From the NCBI GenBank assembly GCA_045642205.1, contig JAZUIK010000128.1:1-24829 (forward strand): a DNA stretch of 24,829 nt. Reading direction: 5' to 3'. Below the pieces are notes generated by a model that was not told the DNA's origin, ran no database searches, and saw only the letters and a list, made by a program, of their open reading frames with translations. Below, in pieces: positions 8,340-15,643 of the stretch (positions within the stretch are counted from its first letter, which is position 1; each line of letters begins with the position of its first letter). A program made the position numbers and the translations under genes. The stretch is from RUG760 sp045642205. Lineage in GTDB: Bacteria; Bacillota; Clostridia; Lachnospirales; Bianqueaceae.

Positions 8340-8789
8340 ATTCTTTTCACTGTCCAAAAGCAGCGTAACGGGGCCATCCAGCAAGGTATCGATCTCCATA
8401 TAGGCCTGGAAGACTCCGGTGTGGACCTTCGCCGTCGTATGCGCTTTCACATATTCCACGAACTTCTCGTAGATGCTTCTTGCTTCGTCAGGAGAAGCCC
8501 CCGATGAATAACTGGGACGGCGTCCGTGACGGCAATCTCCGTAGAGCGTAAAGTTGCTGACCAGAAAGATATCCAGTCCCTTATCTTCTACGGACAGGTT
8601 CAGTTTTCCGTTCTCATCCTCGAAGATCCTTAAGTGGACCAGTTTATCCGTCATATACTTCATGACGCTTTCCTGATCATCGCCGGGCTTGATGCCCACT
8701 AAAGCCAGCAGACCGCCCTGCATGGAATCGACCGGTTCTCCCTCCGCCTTTAGACTGCAGCGGGAAACCTTCTGTACAACGATCCTCAT
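8334..8789 (-). CDS. dtd: D-aminoacyl-tRNA deacylase (DTD family), divergent motifs
   Basis: Proofreading enzyme that removes D-amino acids (and glycine mischarged on tRNA-Ala) from tRNA. At 151 residues it has normal length, starts MRIVVQKVSR like the family, and keeps the GGLLALVGI core, FTLYGDCRHGRRPSY and the GPVT motif. Three usually well conserved positions differ: SQFTL reads SNFTL (78-82), FGADM reads FQAYM (127-131), and NDGPVT reads LDGPVT (137-142). The threonine of the FTL motif and the Gly-Pro pair are kept. ATG at 8789 with AGGAG 6-7 bases upstream. It lies between rel and hemZ, a neighbourhood common in Clostridia. Activity is probable but the altered motifs leave some doubt. 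Confidence 0.9.
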   Translation of the reverse strand: MRIVVQKVSRCSLKAEGEPVDSMQGGLLALVGIKPGDDQESVMKYMTDKLVHLRIFEDENGKLNLSVEDKGLDIFLVSNFTLYGDCRHGRRPSYSSGASPDEARSIYEKFVEYVKAHTTAKVHTGVFQAYMEIDTLLDGPVTLLLDSEKNF

Positions 8790-8862
8790 TGAATTCTCCT
8801 GTTTTCTATTCTGTAATCAACCCTGAAATATCTGCATAGGCAGTTATAGCGACCTCATATTT

Positions 8863-8888
8863 GCAATATCTGCGCGAGCAGATATTGC
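8863..8888 (-). repeat. Strong hairpin downstream of rel (second of two)
   Basis: A perfect 11-base inverted repeat (GCAATATCTGC at 8863-8873 and GCAGATATTGC at 8878-8888) with a GCGA loop. The sequence AATATCTGC is repeated directly at 8827-8835. No T tract follows on either strand, so it is not a standard intrinsic terminator. It sits 29 bases beyond the rel stop. Confidence 0.7.
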
Positions 8889-8889
8889 T

Positions 8890-8918
8890 ACAGTCAAGTT
8901 GCTTTGCAACTTTACTGT
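8890..8918 (-). repeat. Hairpin immediately after the rel stop codon (first of two)
   Basis: Arms 8890-8902 and 8906-8918 pair over 13 positions with one C-T mismatch, loop TTT. The core is AAGTTGC-TTT-GCAACTT, and the outermost pair reaches the last base of the rel stop codon. With the next hairpin it forms a tandem pair that resembles a REP-like or mRNA-stabilising element; function inferred. Confidence 0.65.
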
Positions 8919-11158
8919 TAGGCCCTATTAACCTCATAAACCCCGCTTACCTGACGGATCTTATCCACCAGATTACGCAGCTGATCCTTATCCGTGATCT
9001 CAACGGAGATCTGGATAATGGACTCGATATTGTTCTTGGTACGACGGACATTCAGGGAATGGATATTGATATCCATATGGGAAATGACACTACTGATCTC
9101 CATGAGCTGTCCCTTCTTATCGGAGGAGCGGATCTCCAGCGTCGATACAAAGGTACCATTTCCGTTTTGTGCTTCTGCGCCCCACTCCGCATCCACCAGT
9201 CTGGCTCTCTCATCCTGGGGCATCAATACCACATTCTGACAGTCCGTACGATGGATGGAAACACCTCTTCCGCGGGTGATGTAACCGATGATCTCATCAC
9301 CGGGGACAGGATTACAGCAATGAGAGAAGCGAACAGCCACATCAGAAAGTCCCTTGACCGTAATGGTGCTCTTACCCTTACGGACCTTGGCCTCCTGCAC
9401 TGCCTGCTGAGCCTGGGTCTTTTGCTGGATCTTCTCGATAAACTCTTCCTGGGTGATCTCAGTTCGCTTTTTCTTATTGTATTCCTCGACCAGTCGATTG
9501 ACGACCTGTCCTTCTTTTAATGCGCCGAAGCCTACTGCTGCCACGATGGCATCCCAGTCTCTGAAACCATATTTACGGCAGACGATATCCATCCACTCAG
9601 GGATCAGGAGTTCATAAGGTTCCGGATAGCCCTTCTGCTTGATATATCGCTCGATGGCTTCCTTACCCTTCTGGATATTGTCCTGCTTCTGGACCTTTTT
9701 GAACCACTGGTTGATCTTGTTCTTTGCCTGGGTGGTCTTAACGATCTTCAGCCAGTCAGGGCTGGGTCCCTTGGAGTTCTGAGAGGTGATGATATCGACC
9801 TGCTCACCATTCTTTAATTCATAGTCGATGGGAACGATACGTCCGTTGACTCTGGCACCTACCATCTTGTTTCCGACAGCGGAATGGATCTGGTAGGCAA
9901 AGTCCACCACAGTAGCACCGGCCGTCATGGTGACAACCTCACCGTTGGGTGTAAAGACATATACATTCTCACGGAAGATGTTCAGATCATCCTTCAGAGT
10001 ATTGATAAACTCATTGTTATCGTCCAGATCTCTCTGCCACTCCAGGATCTTCTCCAGCCACTTCATCTTCTCGGTCTCGCTGGTATCGTTGGGGCCGGTC
10101 TTACCTTCCTTATATTTCCAGTGAGCCGCAATACCATACTCTGCGGTCCTATGCATATCCCAGGTTCTGATCTGTACCTCGAAGGGTGTTCCTCCGGGGC
10201 CCATCAATGTGGTATGCAGGGACTGATACATGTTGGTCTTGGGCATGGCGATGTAATCCTTGAAACGTCCGGGCATGGGCGTATACATGTCATGGATCGC
10301 ACCCAGGGTGCCGTAACAATCCTTGACGCTGTCGACAATGACTCTGACAGCCAGAAGATCATAGATCTGATCCAGAGTCTTTTCCTTATTCAGCATCTTC
10401 TTATAGATAGAGAAGAAATGCTTCGGACGGCCGTAGACCGTGGCTCCGTGGATGTCCATCTCCTCCAGCTTTTTCTTGATATCTTCTACGATATCGCTGA
10501 TAGCCTTTTCTCTTTCGGACAGCTTCATCTGGATCTGTCTGGACAGGTCCTGGTAGATCTCCGGTTCCAGATATTTCAGACACAGATCATCCAGTTCGAC
10601 CTTGACCTTACTGATACCCAGACGCTCTGCCAAAGGCGCATAGATATCGATGGTCTCTCTTGCCTTGGACTTCTGCTTTTCAGGGCTCTTATATTCCAGC
10701 GTACGCATGTTGTGCAGTCGATCCGCCAGCTTGATCAGGATAACTCGGATATCCTTTGCCATGGCAAGGAACATCTTACGATAATTCTCTGCCTGCAGAT
10801 CCTGCTTATCGGAGGCCTTGTAGGTCAGATGGGTCAGTTTCGTAACCCCATCGACCAGGTCTGCCACCTCATCACCAAACTGTTTGCGGATGTCCCCCAG
10901 GGTGACCTCAGTATCCTCCACCACATCGTGGAGAAGGCCCGCCATGATGGTTTCCAGATCCAATTCCAGCTGAGCTAAGATAATGGCAACATGTAAAGGA
11001 TGGATCACATAGGGTTCACCGGAAAGACGAACCTGTTTTTCATGAGCCTTTACCGCCAGCTGATAGGCTTCTTCTACTCTTGAGAGATCCACTGCCTTGT
11101 GATACTGCCTGATCGTATCGATCAATTCTTTATGCAGCGCTTCCACCAATTCCGACAT
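8918..11158 (-). CDS. rel: Bifunctional (p)ppGpp synthetase/hydrolase Rel
   Basis: Makes and degrades the alarmone (p)ppGpp in the stringent response. The 746-residue length is that of full Rel. The N-terminal HD hydrolase domain shows H53, the H77-D78 pair and E81-D82 in HDVVEDT, and D146 in LADRLHN. The synthetase domain carries GRPKHFFSIYKKM (243-255) and RFKD (298-301), the RXKD form seen in bifunctional enzymes rather than the EXDD form of RelA. A TGS domain (about 390-460) and a C-terminal ACT domain (about 670-746) follow. ATG at 11158 with GAGG 8 bases upstream, 3 bases after the MATE stop. Confidence 0.98.
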   Translation of the reverse strand: MSELVEALHKELIDTIRQYHKAVDLSRVEEAYQLAVKAHEKQVRLSGEPYVIHPLHVAIILAQLELDLETIMAGLLHDVVEDTEVTLGDIRKQFGDEVADLVDGVTKLTHLTYKASDKQDLQAENYRKMFLAMAKDIRVILIKLADRLHNMRTLEYKSPEKQKSKARETIDIYAPLAERLGISKVKVELDDLCLKYLEPEIYQDLSRQIQMKLSEREKAISDIVEDIKKKLEEMDIHGATVYGRPKHFFSIYKKMLNKEKTLDQIYDLLAVRVIVDSVKDCYGTLGAIHDMYTPMPGRFKDYIAMPKTNMYQSLHTTLMGPGGTPFEVQIRTWDMHRTAEYGIAAHWKYKEGKTGPNDTSETEKMKWLEKILEWQRDLDDNNEFINTLKDDLNIFRENVYVFTPNGEVVTMTAGATVVDFAYQIHSAVGNKMVGARVNGRIVPIDYELKNGEQVDIITSQNSKGPSPDWLKIVKTTQAKNKINQWFKKVQKQDNIQKGKEAIERYIKQKGYPEPYELLIPEWMDIVCRKYGFRDWDAIVAAVGFGALKEGQVVNRLVEEYNKKKRTEITQEEFIEKIQQKTQAQQAVQEAKVRKGKSTITVKGLSDVAVRFSHCCNPVPGDEIIGYITRGRGVSIHRTDCQNVVLMPQDERARLVDAEWGAEAQNGNGTFVSTLEIRSSDKKGQLMEISSVISHMDINIHSLNVRRTKNNIESIIQISVEITDKDQLRNLVDKIRQVSGVYEVNRA

Positions 11159-11161
11159 TGT

Positions 11162-12550
11162 TTATTCCTCTGTATCTATGGCCTTTTTCTTCAGCCAGTT
11201 ATTTCCTTTGAAACGGATCACGAAGCCGATGGCTCTGACCACCCATTCTAAGATCATCATATAAAAGATTCCCTTTAAGCCAAGCTTTAAGGGGATCGCG
11301 ACCACATATCCCATACCGACTCTCATGGCCCACATGGCGATCAGAGAGACACCGGTCGTATAGTACGCATCGCCTGCTGCTTTCAGCACATAGGGCATGA
11401 TGCAGGAGACAGGATAGATGATCAGCATGCCTACCATGGCGATGCGGATCAGTTCATGTACCACCGGCAATACCTCACTGGAAGGATTGTAGATGGAAAT
11501 GACACCGGGAAGGATCAACAGCATGACCCCCGCGGAGATAAAGCAGATCGCATATCCCAGAGCATTGATGCGCTTTCCGTACCATCTGGCCAGATCTTTT
11601 TTACCGGCACCAACGCACTGTCCTACTACCGTAGTGGAAAGGATTCCCACCGCCATGACCGGTGCATAGGTCGTATTCAGAACAGAGGTGACGATGGCGT
11701 TGGCTGCGACCGCTCCGGTTCCTAAAAGCACCACGAAGGTGGATACGATAATAGTTCCTGCATTAAAGAAGATCTCCTCCGCCGAGAAGGGAAGTCCCAG
11801 CTTGACAATGGACTTCTGATAACTCTTAATAGGCTTAATTGCCAGTGACAAGGGTACTCTGACCTTGGACCTTTTCAGTATGAACAGATGGAGCACACTG
11901 TGGAGCATTCCCAGGCTTCTGGCCAGGAAATAACTGAGGAGCGTTCCGTAGATATCCAGATGCAGCAGATTGATAAAGACAAAGCTGAACACAAAGAAGC
12001 TGGCATTGATAAGGATGCTTCCGTACATGTTGGACTTGATCTCACCGACACCTCGTAAAGAAGCTGTGCAGGCGCATCGAAGGGCATGCATGAAGTTATT
12101 GATCGCCATACCTCCAAGGAAGATCACGGCCTTTTGCTGCACACTCTCTTCCGCTGTGGGGTACAGGATATAGATGATGGGCTTCGCTAAAAGGAGCAGG
12201 AGTCCACTTAAGATAAATCCCAGCAGCATAACGATAAAGACCGTCTGTCCGATGGATTCTTTGACCTTTTCCTCATCGCCGTGTCCCTTGTACTGGGCAA
12301 CGATGACACCGCCTCCGGCAGCAAAAGCCGTGAACAAGGCTAAGGACATATGGGCAATCGGGTTCACCAAAGAGACCGCTGCCACGGAATCCTCTCCGGA
12401 GGAGGAGATCATGGCGGTAGTCAAAAGACCGATGGCATAAATAAATAGCTGATCCAATATCAACGGGATCAGCATTCCGAAGATCTGTTTCTGAGAAAAC
12501 TGCTCACTTCCCAGAAGGTCAAATCTCTTTCCTGCTTTGGTAGAACTCAT
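11162..12550 (-). CDS. MATE family efflux transporter
   Basis: A 462-residue polytopic membrane protein of the multidrug and toxin extrusion (MATE) family, driving cation or drug export with a Na+ or H+ gradient. Many hydrophobic spans consistent with the usual 12 are seen, along with MATE-like features such as AGGGVIVAQYKGHGD (about 78-92), a TASLRGVGEIKSN turn (about 163-175) and the second-half KAAGDAYYTTG (about 390-400). ATG at 12550 with GAAAGG 9 bases upstream. It ends 3 bases before rel, so it probably shares the rel transcript. No substrate can be read from the sequence. No clear promoter was seen upstream in 12551-12627. Confidence 0.92.
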   Translation of the reverse strand: MSSTKAGKRFDLLGSEQFSQKQIFGMLIPLILDQLFIYAIGLLTTAMISSSGEDSVAAVSLVNPIAHMSLALFTAFAAGGGVIVAQYKGHGDEEKVKESIGQTVFIVMLLGFILSGLLLLLAKPIIYILYPTAEESVQQKAVIFLGGMAINNFMHALRCACTASLRGVGEIKSNMYGSILINASFFVFSFVFINLLHLDIYGTLLSYFLARSLGMLHSVLHLFILKRSKVRVPLSLAIKPIKSYQKSIVKLGLPFSAEEIFFNAGTIIVSTFVVLLGTGAVAANAIVTSVLNTTYAPVMAVGILSTTVVGQCVGAGKKDLARWYGKRINALGYAICFISAGVMLLILPGVISIYNPSSEVLPVVHELIRIAMVGMLIIYPVSCIMPYVLKAAGDAYYTTGVSLIAMWAMRVGMGYVVAIPLKLGLKGIFYMMILEWVVRAIGFVIRFKGNNWLKKKAIDTEE

Positions 12551-12623
12551 GGTGATTGCCTTTCTGATCGTATCTTTTCATAAGGGCATAATACGACATA
12601 CTATAACTACACAGTATAGCACT

Positions 12624-12666
12624 AAAACAGCGGACACACAAGGTTTCCAGCCTTGCATGTCCGCTG
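12624..12666 (-). terminator. Intrinsic terminator of the GH3 gene
   Basis: Inverted repeat CAGCGGACA (12628-12636) and TGTCCGCTG (12658-12666), with an inner CAAGG/CCTTG stem (12639-12643 and 12651-12655) across a two-base internal mismatch, loop of 7. In the minus-strand transcript it is followed by TTTTAG (12627 downward). It lies about 68 bases beyond the GH3 stop. Confidence 0.75.
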
Positions 12667-12733
12667 ATGTTTTGGATAAACCAGTGATAGATTTTGACTA
12701 TTTTGCTAGCAGACGTCCCTTGCAAAGATGCGC

Positions 12734-14986
12734 TTACTTCTTTGCGTACTTCTTAACGCGCTCATCATCGATGACGCCTGTAAAGTCCATACCGTATCCA
12801 AAGTCATAGGCATGACCCTGACTGTCGGTATAGGGGATCATGTCTCTGGGAACATCCTCATACTGCAACTCGACCTCTTCCATGTCACGAGGCAGCTGGC
12901 AGGGAAGGAGTCCCGAAGGCTCATACTTACCGGCGATCAACTCCAGCACTGCCTGGGACTGTACCGTGAAGTGAACGATGATAGCATCCGCATAGGGCTC
13001 GAACTCCTTCGGAACCGTGGGGTTCTTCAGGTTCAGGACCACAATGACCGGCTTGTCACCCATGAGTTTCTTTGTCTCGATGACACTGTCCAGGTCCTTC
13101 TCATTCACTGCCGTATTGACCTTATCCTTATAAGAACGGTCCGGATTCTCAAAGTTCCAAAGATCTCCTTTGGCGATACTGTGCTCTCTTGCCTTCTCAG
13201 CCTTATAGGGACGGTATTGCAACGTAATGGGAAGATACTCATTGGTCTCTGCCTTATAGCCTGAAGAAGAAGGCGAATCGATAAAGACGATGGCAAAGTC
13301 AGCCTGAGAGGGATCCGTTACCTGATCGAAATACTTGTTGACCAGAGCAGGATCCACGGCAGGACCATCAATGGCAGCAGGTGCCATGAATCCATTACCA
13401 CCGGGAATATGACGATCCGGGATATAGACCTTATCTCTTCCTTTGCGGGGAAGGACCTGGTCCTGATTCTTCAGAAGGACGGTAGAGAGACACTGTGCTT
13501 TGTAACCGGCAGCCATGAATTCCGGTTTGCCAACGGTTGCCTCTGTCTCATCTTCATCCAGGTAGGGATTCTCAAACAGACCGGTACGGAAGATACCTCG
13601 AAGTAATCGTCTGGCCGATGCCTTGAAACGCTCCTTTGTCCACTCCTCACCGTTGGATGCCACGCTCATATGGTAAGCAGCAAGCACCGGTTTCATATCG
13701 TTGTTGCCGCCGAACTGATCCACACCGGCCATGATGGCTTTGTAGTGGCGCTCATTGGGATTTAATCCTTCCGTGCCCCAACAGGTGGTAGCAAAGGCAT
13801 CGATGGAGGTATTGTCTCTGGTAATGCCCCAGTCTGTGCAGACAACACCGTCGTAACCATACTTTTCTCTTAACAGATCGTGGATAATATAGCGGCTGTA
13901 GGAATTACCCACGTTCTCCCCATACTTAGTATCCTGCTCATAGGAGATGGTGTAATAGGGCATGACAGCGGATGCCATCTTCGTTTTGCCATTCAATTTG
14001 AAGGCACCCTCCGTAAAGGGGATCATGGCTTCCTTAAAGTTATCACCGGGATAGACCGCATATTTACCATAGCAGAAATGGGCATCTCTTCCGCCCTCTC
14101 CGCTGCCGCCGCCCGGCCAGTGCTTGACCATGGCATTGACACTCTGATAGCCCCAGCCCTCCGCGATCTCCTTATCTCCCTCCGAGGTCTGAAAACCGTC
14201 ACAGTAGGCTCTTGCCATGTCTGTAGTCAGTAAAGTGCCTTCACCGAAAGTTCCGTTATAACGCATCCATCTGGGCTCCGTTGCCAGGTCGATCTGGGGA
14301 GACAGCGCAGTGGCGATACCAAGAGCTCTGTATTCCTCTGCAGCGATCTTACCAAATTCTTCGACTACGGCAGGATCAAAGGTGGCTGCCATACCAAGAC
14401 CGGAGGGCCAGTGGGAGATATTGCCGTTGCCGCCTACGATGAACTCACCGTTGGACTCGGTGCCATGGCGAGGATCGGTGGAAATGTTTACAGGAATACC
14501 AAGTCCGACACTTTCTGAGAGGGCCTGCAGATTGTTGGCCCATCTGGCTGCATCCTTATTGGATTCCACGCTGGTAAGGAGCACGTGGCGGACATTGTCC
14601 TCTACGATAAACTGCTTTTGCTGGTCCGTCAGATCGGAGATCTTCGCATCGCTCTCACCAAAGGGCTTTCCGTTATAGGTACCGGCAAATCGTCTCGCAA
14701 AGAGATCTTTCCCGGGGATCTTGACCGACTGATGAGAAGAATACAGCATCAATCCGGCGATCTGCTCCAGTTCCATCTTCTCTGCCAGATCTTTAATTCG
14801 CTCTTCCATGGGAAGGCGCCAATCCTCATAGGGATCCAGAATACCATTGCCGTTCAGGTCCTTGAAGGCAAAACCATCGTCTTCCAGGATCTGCACCCTG
14901 GAACCTTCGGCGATGCCTAAGGTAGCTCCGCCCTCATTGACGATCAGTCGATAGCCTTTTTTCTCTTCGATGTGCCACTTTTTCAT
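12734..14986 (-). CDS. Glycoside hydrolase family 3 (beta-glucosidase-like), cytoplasmic
   Basis: A 750-residue glycosidase that likely hydrolyses beta-linked glucosides or related oligosaccharides; the exact sugar is not readable. The GH3 nucleophile region is GVVCTDWGIT with D385, and the substrate-binding KHWPGGG motif lies at 288-294. Near the N-terminus D43, N45, N47, D51 and E54 form an EF-hand-like calcium loop (DLNGNGILDPYEDW), seen in a subset of GH3 proteins. No signal peptide or membrane anchor is present, so the enzyme should be cytoplasmic. The ATG at 14986 has GGAGG at 14993-14997, 6 bases away; an upstream in-frame start at 15013 lacks this. No sugar transporter lies beside it. 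It has its own terminator and diverges from the cyclophilin gene. Confidence 0.92.
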   Translation of the reverse strand: MKKWHIEEKKGYRLIVNEGGATLGIAEGSRVQILEDDGFAFKDLNGNGILDPYEDWRLPMEERIKDLAEKMELEQIAGLMLYSSHQSVKIPGKDLFARRFAGTYNGKPFGESDAKISDLTDQQKQFIVEDNVRHVLLTSVESNKDAARWANNLQALSESVGLGIPVNISTDPRHGTESNGEFIVGGNGNISHWPSGLGMAATFDPAVVEEFGKIAAEEYRALGIATALSPQIDLATEPRWMRYNGTFGEGTLLTTDMARAYCDGFQTSEGDKEIAEGWGYQSVNAMVKHWPGGGSGEGGRDAHFCYGKYAVYPGDNFKEAMIPFTEGAFKLNGKTKMASAVMPYYTISYEQDTKYGENVGNSYSRYIIHDLLREKYGYDGVVCTDWGITRDNTSIDAFATTCWGTEGLNPNERHYKAIMAGVDQFGGNNDMKPVLAAYHMSVASNGEEWTKERFKASARRLLRGIFRTGLFENPYLDEDETEATVGKPEFMAAGYKAQCLSTVLLKNQDQVLPRKGRDKVYIPDRHIPGGNGFMAPAAIDGPAVDPALVNKYFDQVTDPSQADFAIVFIDSPSSSGYKAETNEYLPITLQYRPYKAEKAREHSIAKGDLWNFENPDRSYKDKVNTAVNEKDLDSVIETKKLMGDKPVIVVLNLKNPTVPKEFEPYADAIIVHFTVQSQAVLELIAGKYEPSGLLPCQLPRDMEEVELQYEDVPRDMIPYTDSQGHAYDFGYGMDFTGVIDDERVKKYAKK

Positions 14987-14992
14987 AGCGTT

Positions 14993-14997
14993 CCTCC
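14993..14997 (-). promoter_or_regulatory. Ribosome binding site deciding the GH3 start
   Basis: GGAGG on the minus strand, 6 bases before the ATG at 14986. It favours the 750-residue protein over the longer reading. Confidence 0.75.
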
Positions 14998-15063
14998 ATA
15001 ATTTATCCCTCAAAACTCTAAATCAGAGTCCGGTATCCATGTACTTTTTTGCAACTTAGGATT

Positions 15064-15069
15064 ATTATA
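15064..15069 (-). promoter_or_regulatory. Possible -10 box for the GH3 gene
   Basis: TATAAT on the minus strand, 77 bases before the GH3 start codon. No convincing -35 was found at 16-18 bases upstream, so this is tentative. Confidence 0.35.
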
Positions 15070-15087
15070 CAGTTTTCCACTTTTTTA

Positions 15088-15111
15088 TGCTATAATGCAG
15101 AGTGCTGCATT
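15088..15111 (+). promoter_or_regulatory. Extended -10 promoter of the cyclophilin gene with an overlapping palindrome
   Basis: TGCTATAAT at 15088-15096 is a perfect extended -10 element, which explains the poor -35. The palindrome AATGCAG-AGTG-CTGCATT (15094-15111) overlaps the end of the -10 and the likely transcription start. Such a position is typical for an operator, but no regulator can be named. Confidence 0.6.
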
Positions 15112-15156
15112 TGGCGGCATACAATTTAGCCAATCTATCTATGGAGGTATACAATT

Positions 15157-15630
15157 ATGGTATTGATCACAATGGAAAACGGAAAACAGATCAAGCTGGA
15201 GCTCTACCCTGAGGTTGCTCCCATCACTGTTGAGAATTTCGAAAAGCTGGTTAAGGAAGGTTTCTACAATGGCCTGATCTTCCACCGCGTTATCGCAGGT
15301 TTCATGATCCAGGGAGGAGATCCCGATGGCAACGGTACCGGCGGCCCCGGCTACTCCATCAAGGGAGAGTTCTCTTCCAACGGTGTTCAGAACAATCTGA
15401 AGCACACCCGCGGTGTCATTTCCATGGCACGCAGCATGAACCCCAACTCCGCAGGATCCCAGTTCTTCATCATGCACAAGGATGCTCCTCATCTGGACGG
15501 TCAGTATGCCGCTTTCGGTAAGGTCGTTGAGGGTATCGAGGTCGTTGATGAGATCGCTTCCGTGGACGTTAACTGGAGTGACCGTCCCTACGAGGATCAG
15601 GTCATGAAGACTGTCGAGATCGTCGACTGA
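15157..15630 (+). CDS. Cyclophilin-type peptidyl-prolyl cis-trans isomerase
   Basis: A 157-residue single-domain cyclophilin that speeds proline isomerisation in protein folding. The catalytic arginine is in IFHRVIAGFMIQGGDP (R44), with Q52 and the SAGSQFFI block (98-105) forming the active site. The tryptophan of human CypA that contacts cyclosporin is replaced by tyrosine (LDGQYAAFG, Y117), common in bacterial forms with low cyclosporin affinity. No signal peptide is seen, so it is cytoplasmic. ATG with GGAGG 9 bases upstream. It is 13 bases before the DEAD-box helicase gene, so the two are probably co-transcribed from the extended -10 promoter at 15088. Confidence 0.96.
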   Translation: MVLITMENGKQIKLELYPEVAPITVENFEKLVKEGFYNGLIFHRVIAGFMIQGGDPDGNGTGGPGYSIKGEFSSNGVQNNLKHTRGVISMARSMNPNSAGSQFFIMHKDAPHLDGQYAAFGKVVEGIEVVDEIASVDVNWSDRPYEDQVMKTVEIVD

Positions 15631-15643
15631 TCCGGAGGAATCT

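Noticed and set aside
8827..8888. CRISPR-like repeat
   Set aside because: Only two short copies of AATATCTGC, with no regular spacers or cas genes nearby.
9884..10978. Long open frame of 364 codons on the plus strand inside rel
   Set aside because: It runs antisense to the clearly coding rel gene, lacks a ribosome binding site, and its product has no recognisable domain. It is an artefact of the codon use of rel.
12551..12627. Promoter for the MATE-rel run
   Set aside because: TATTAT and TATACT-like boxes are present on the minus strand, but none has a convincing -35 at proper spacing.
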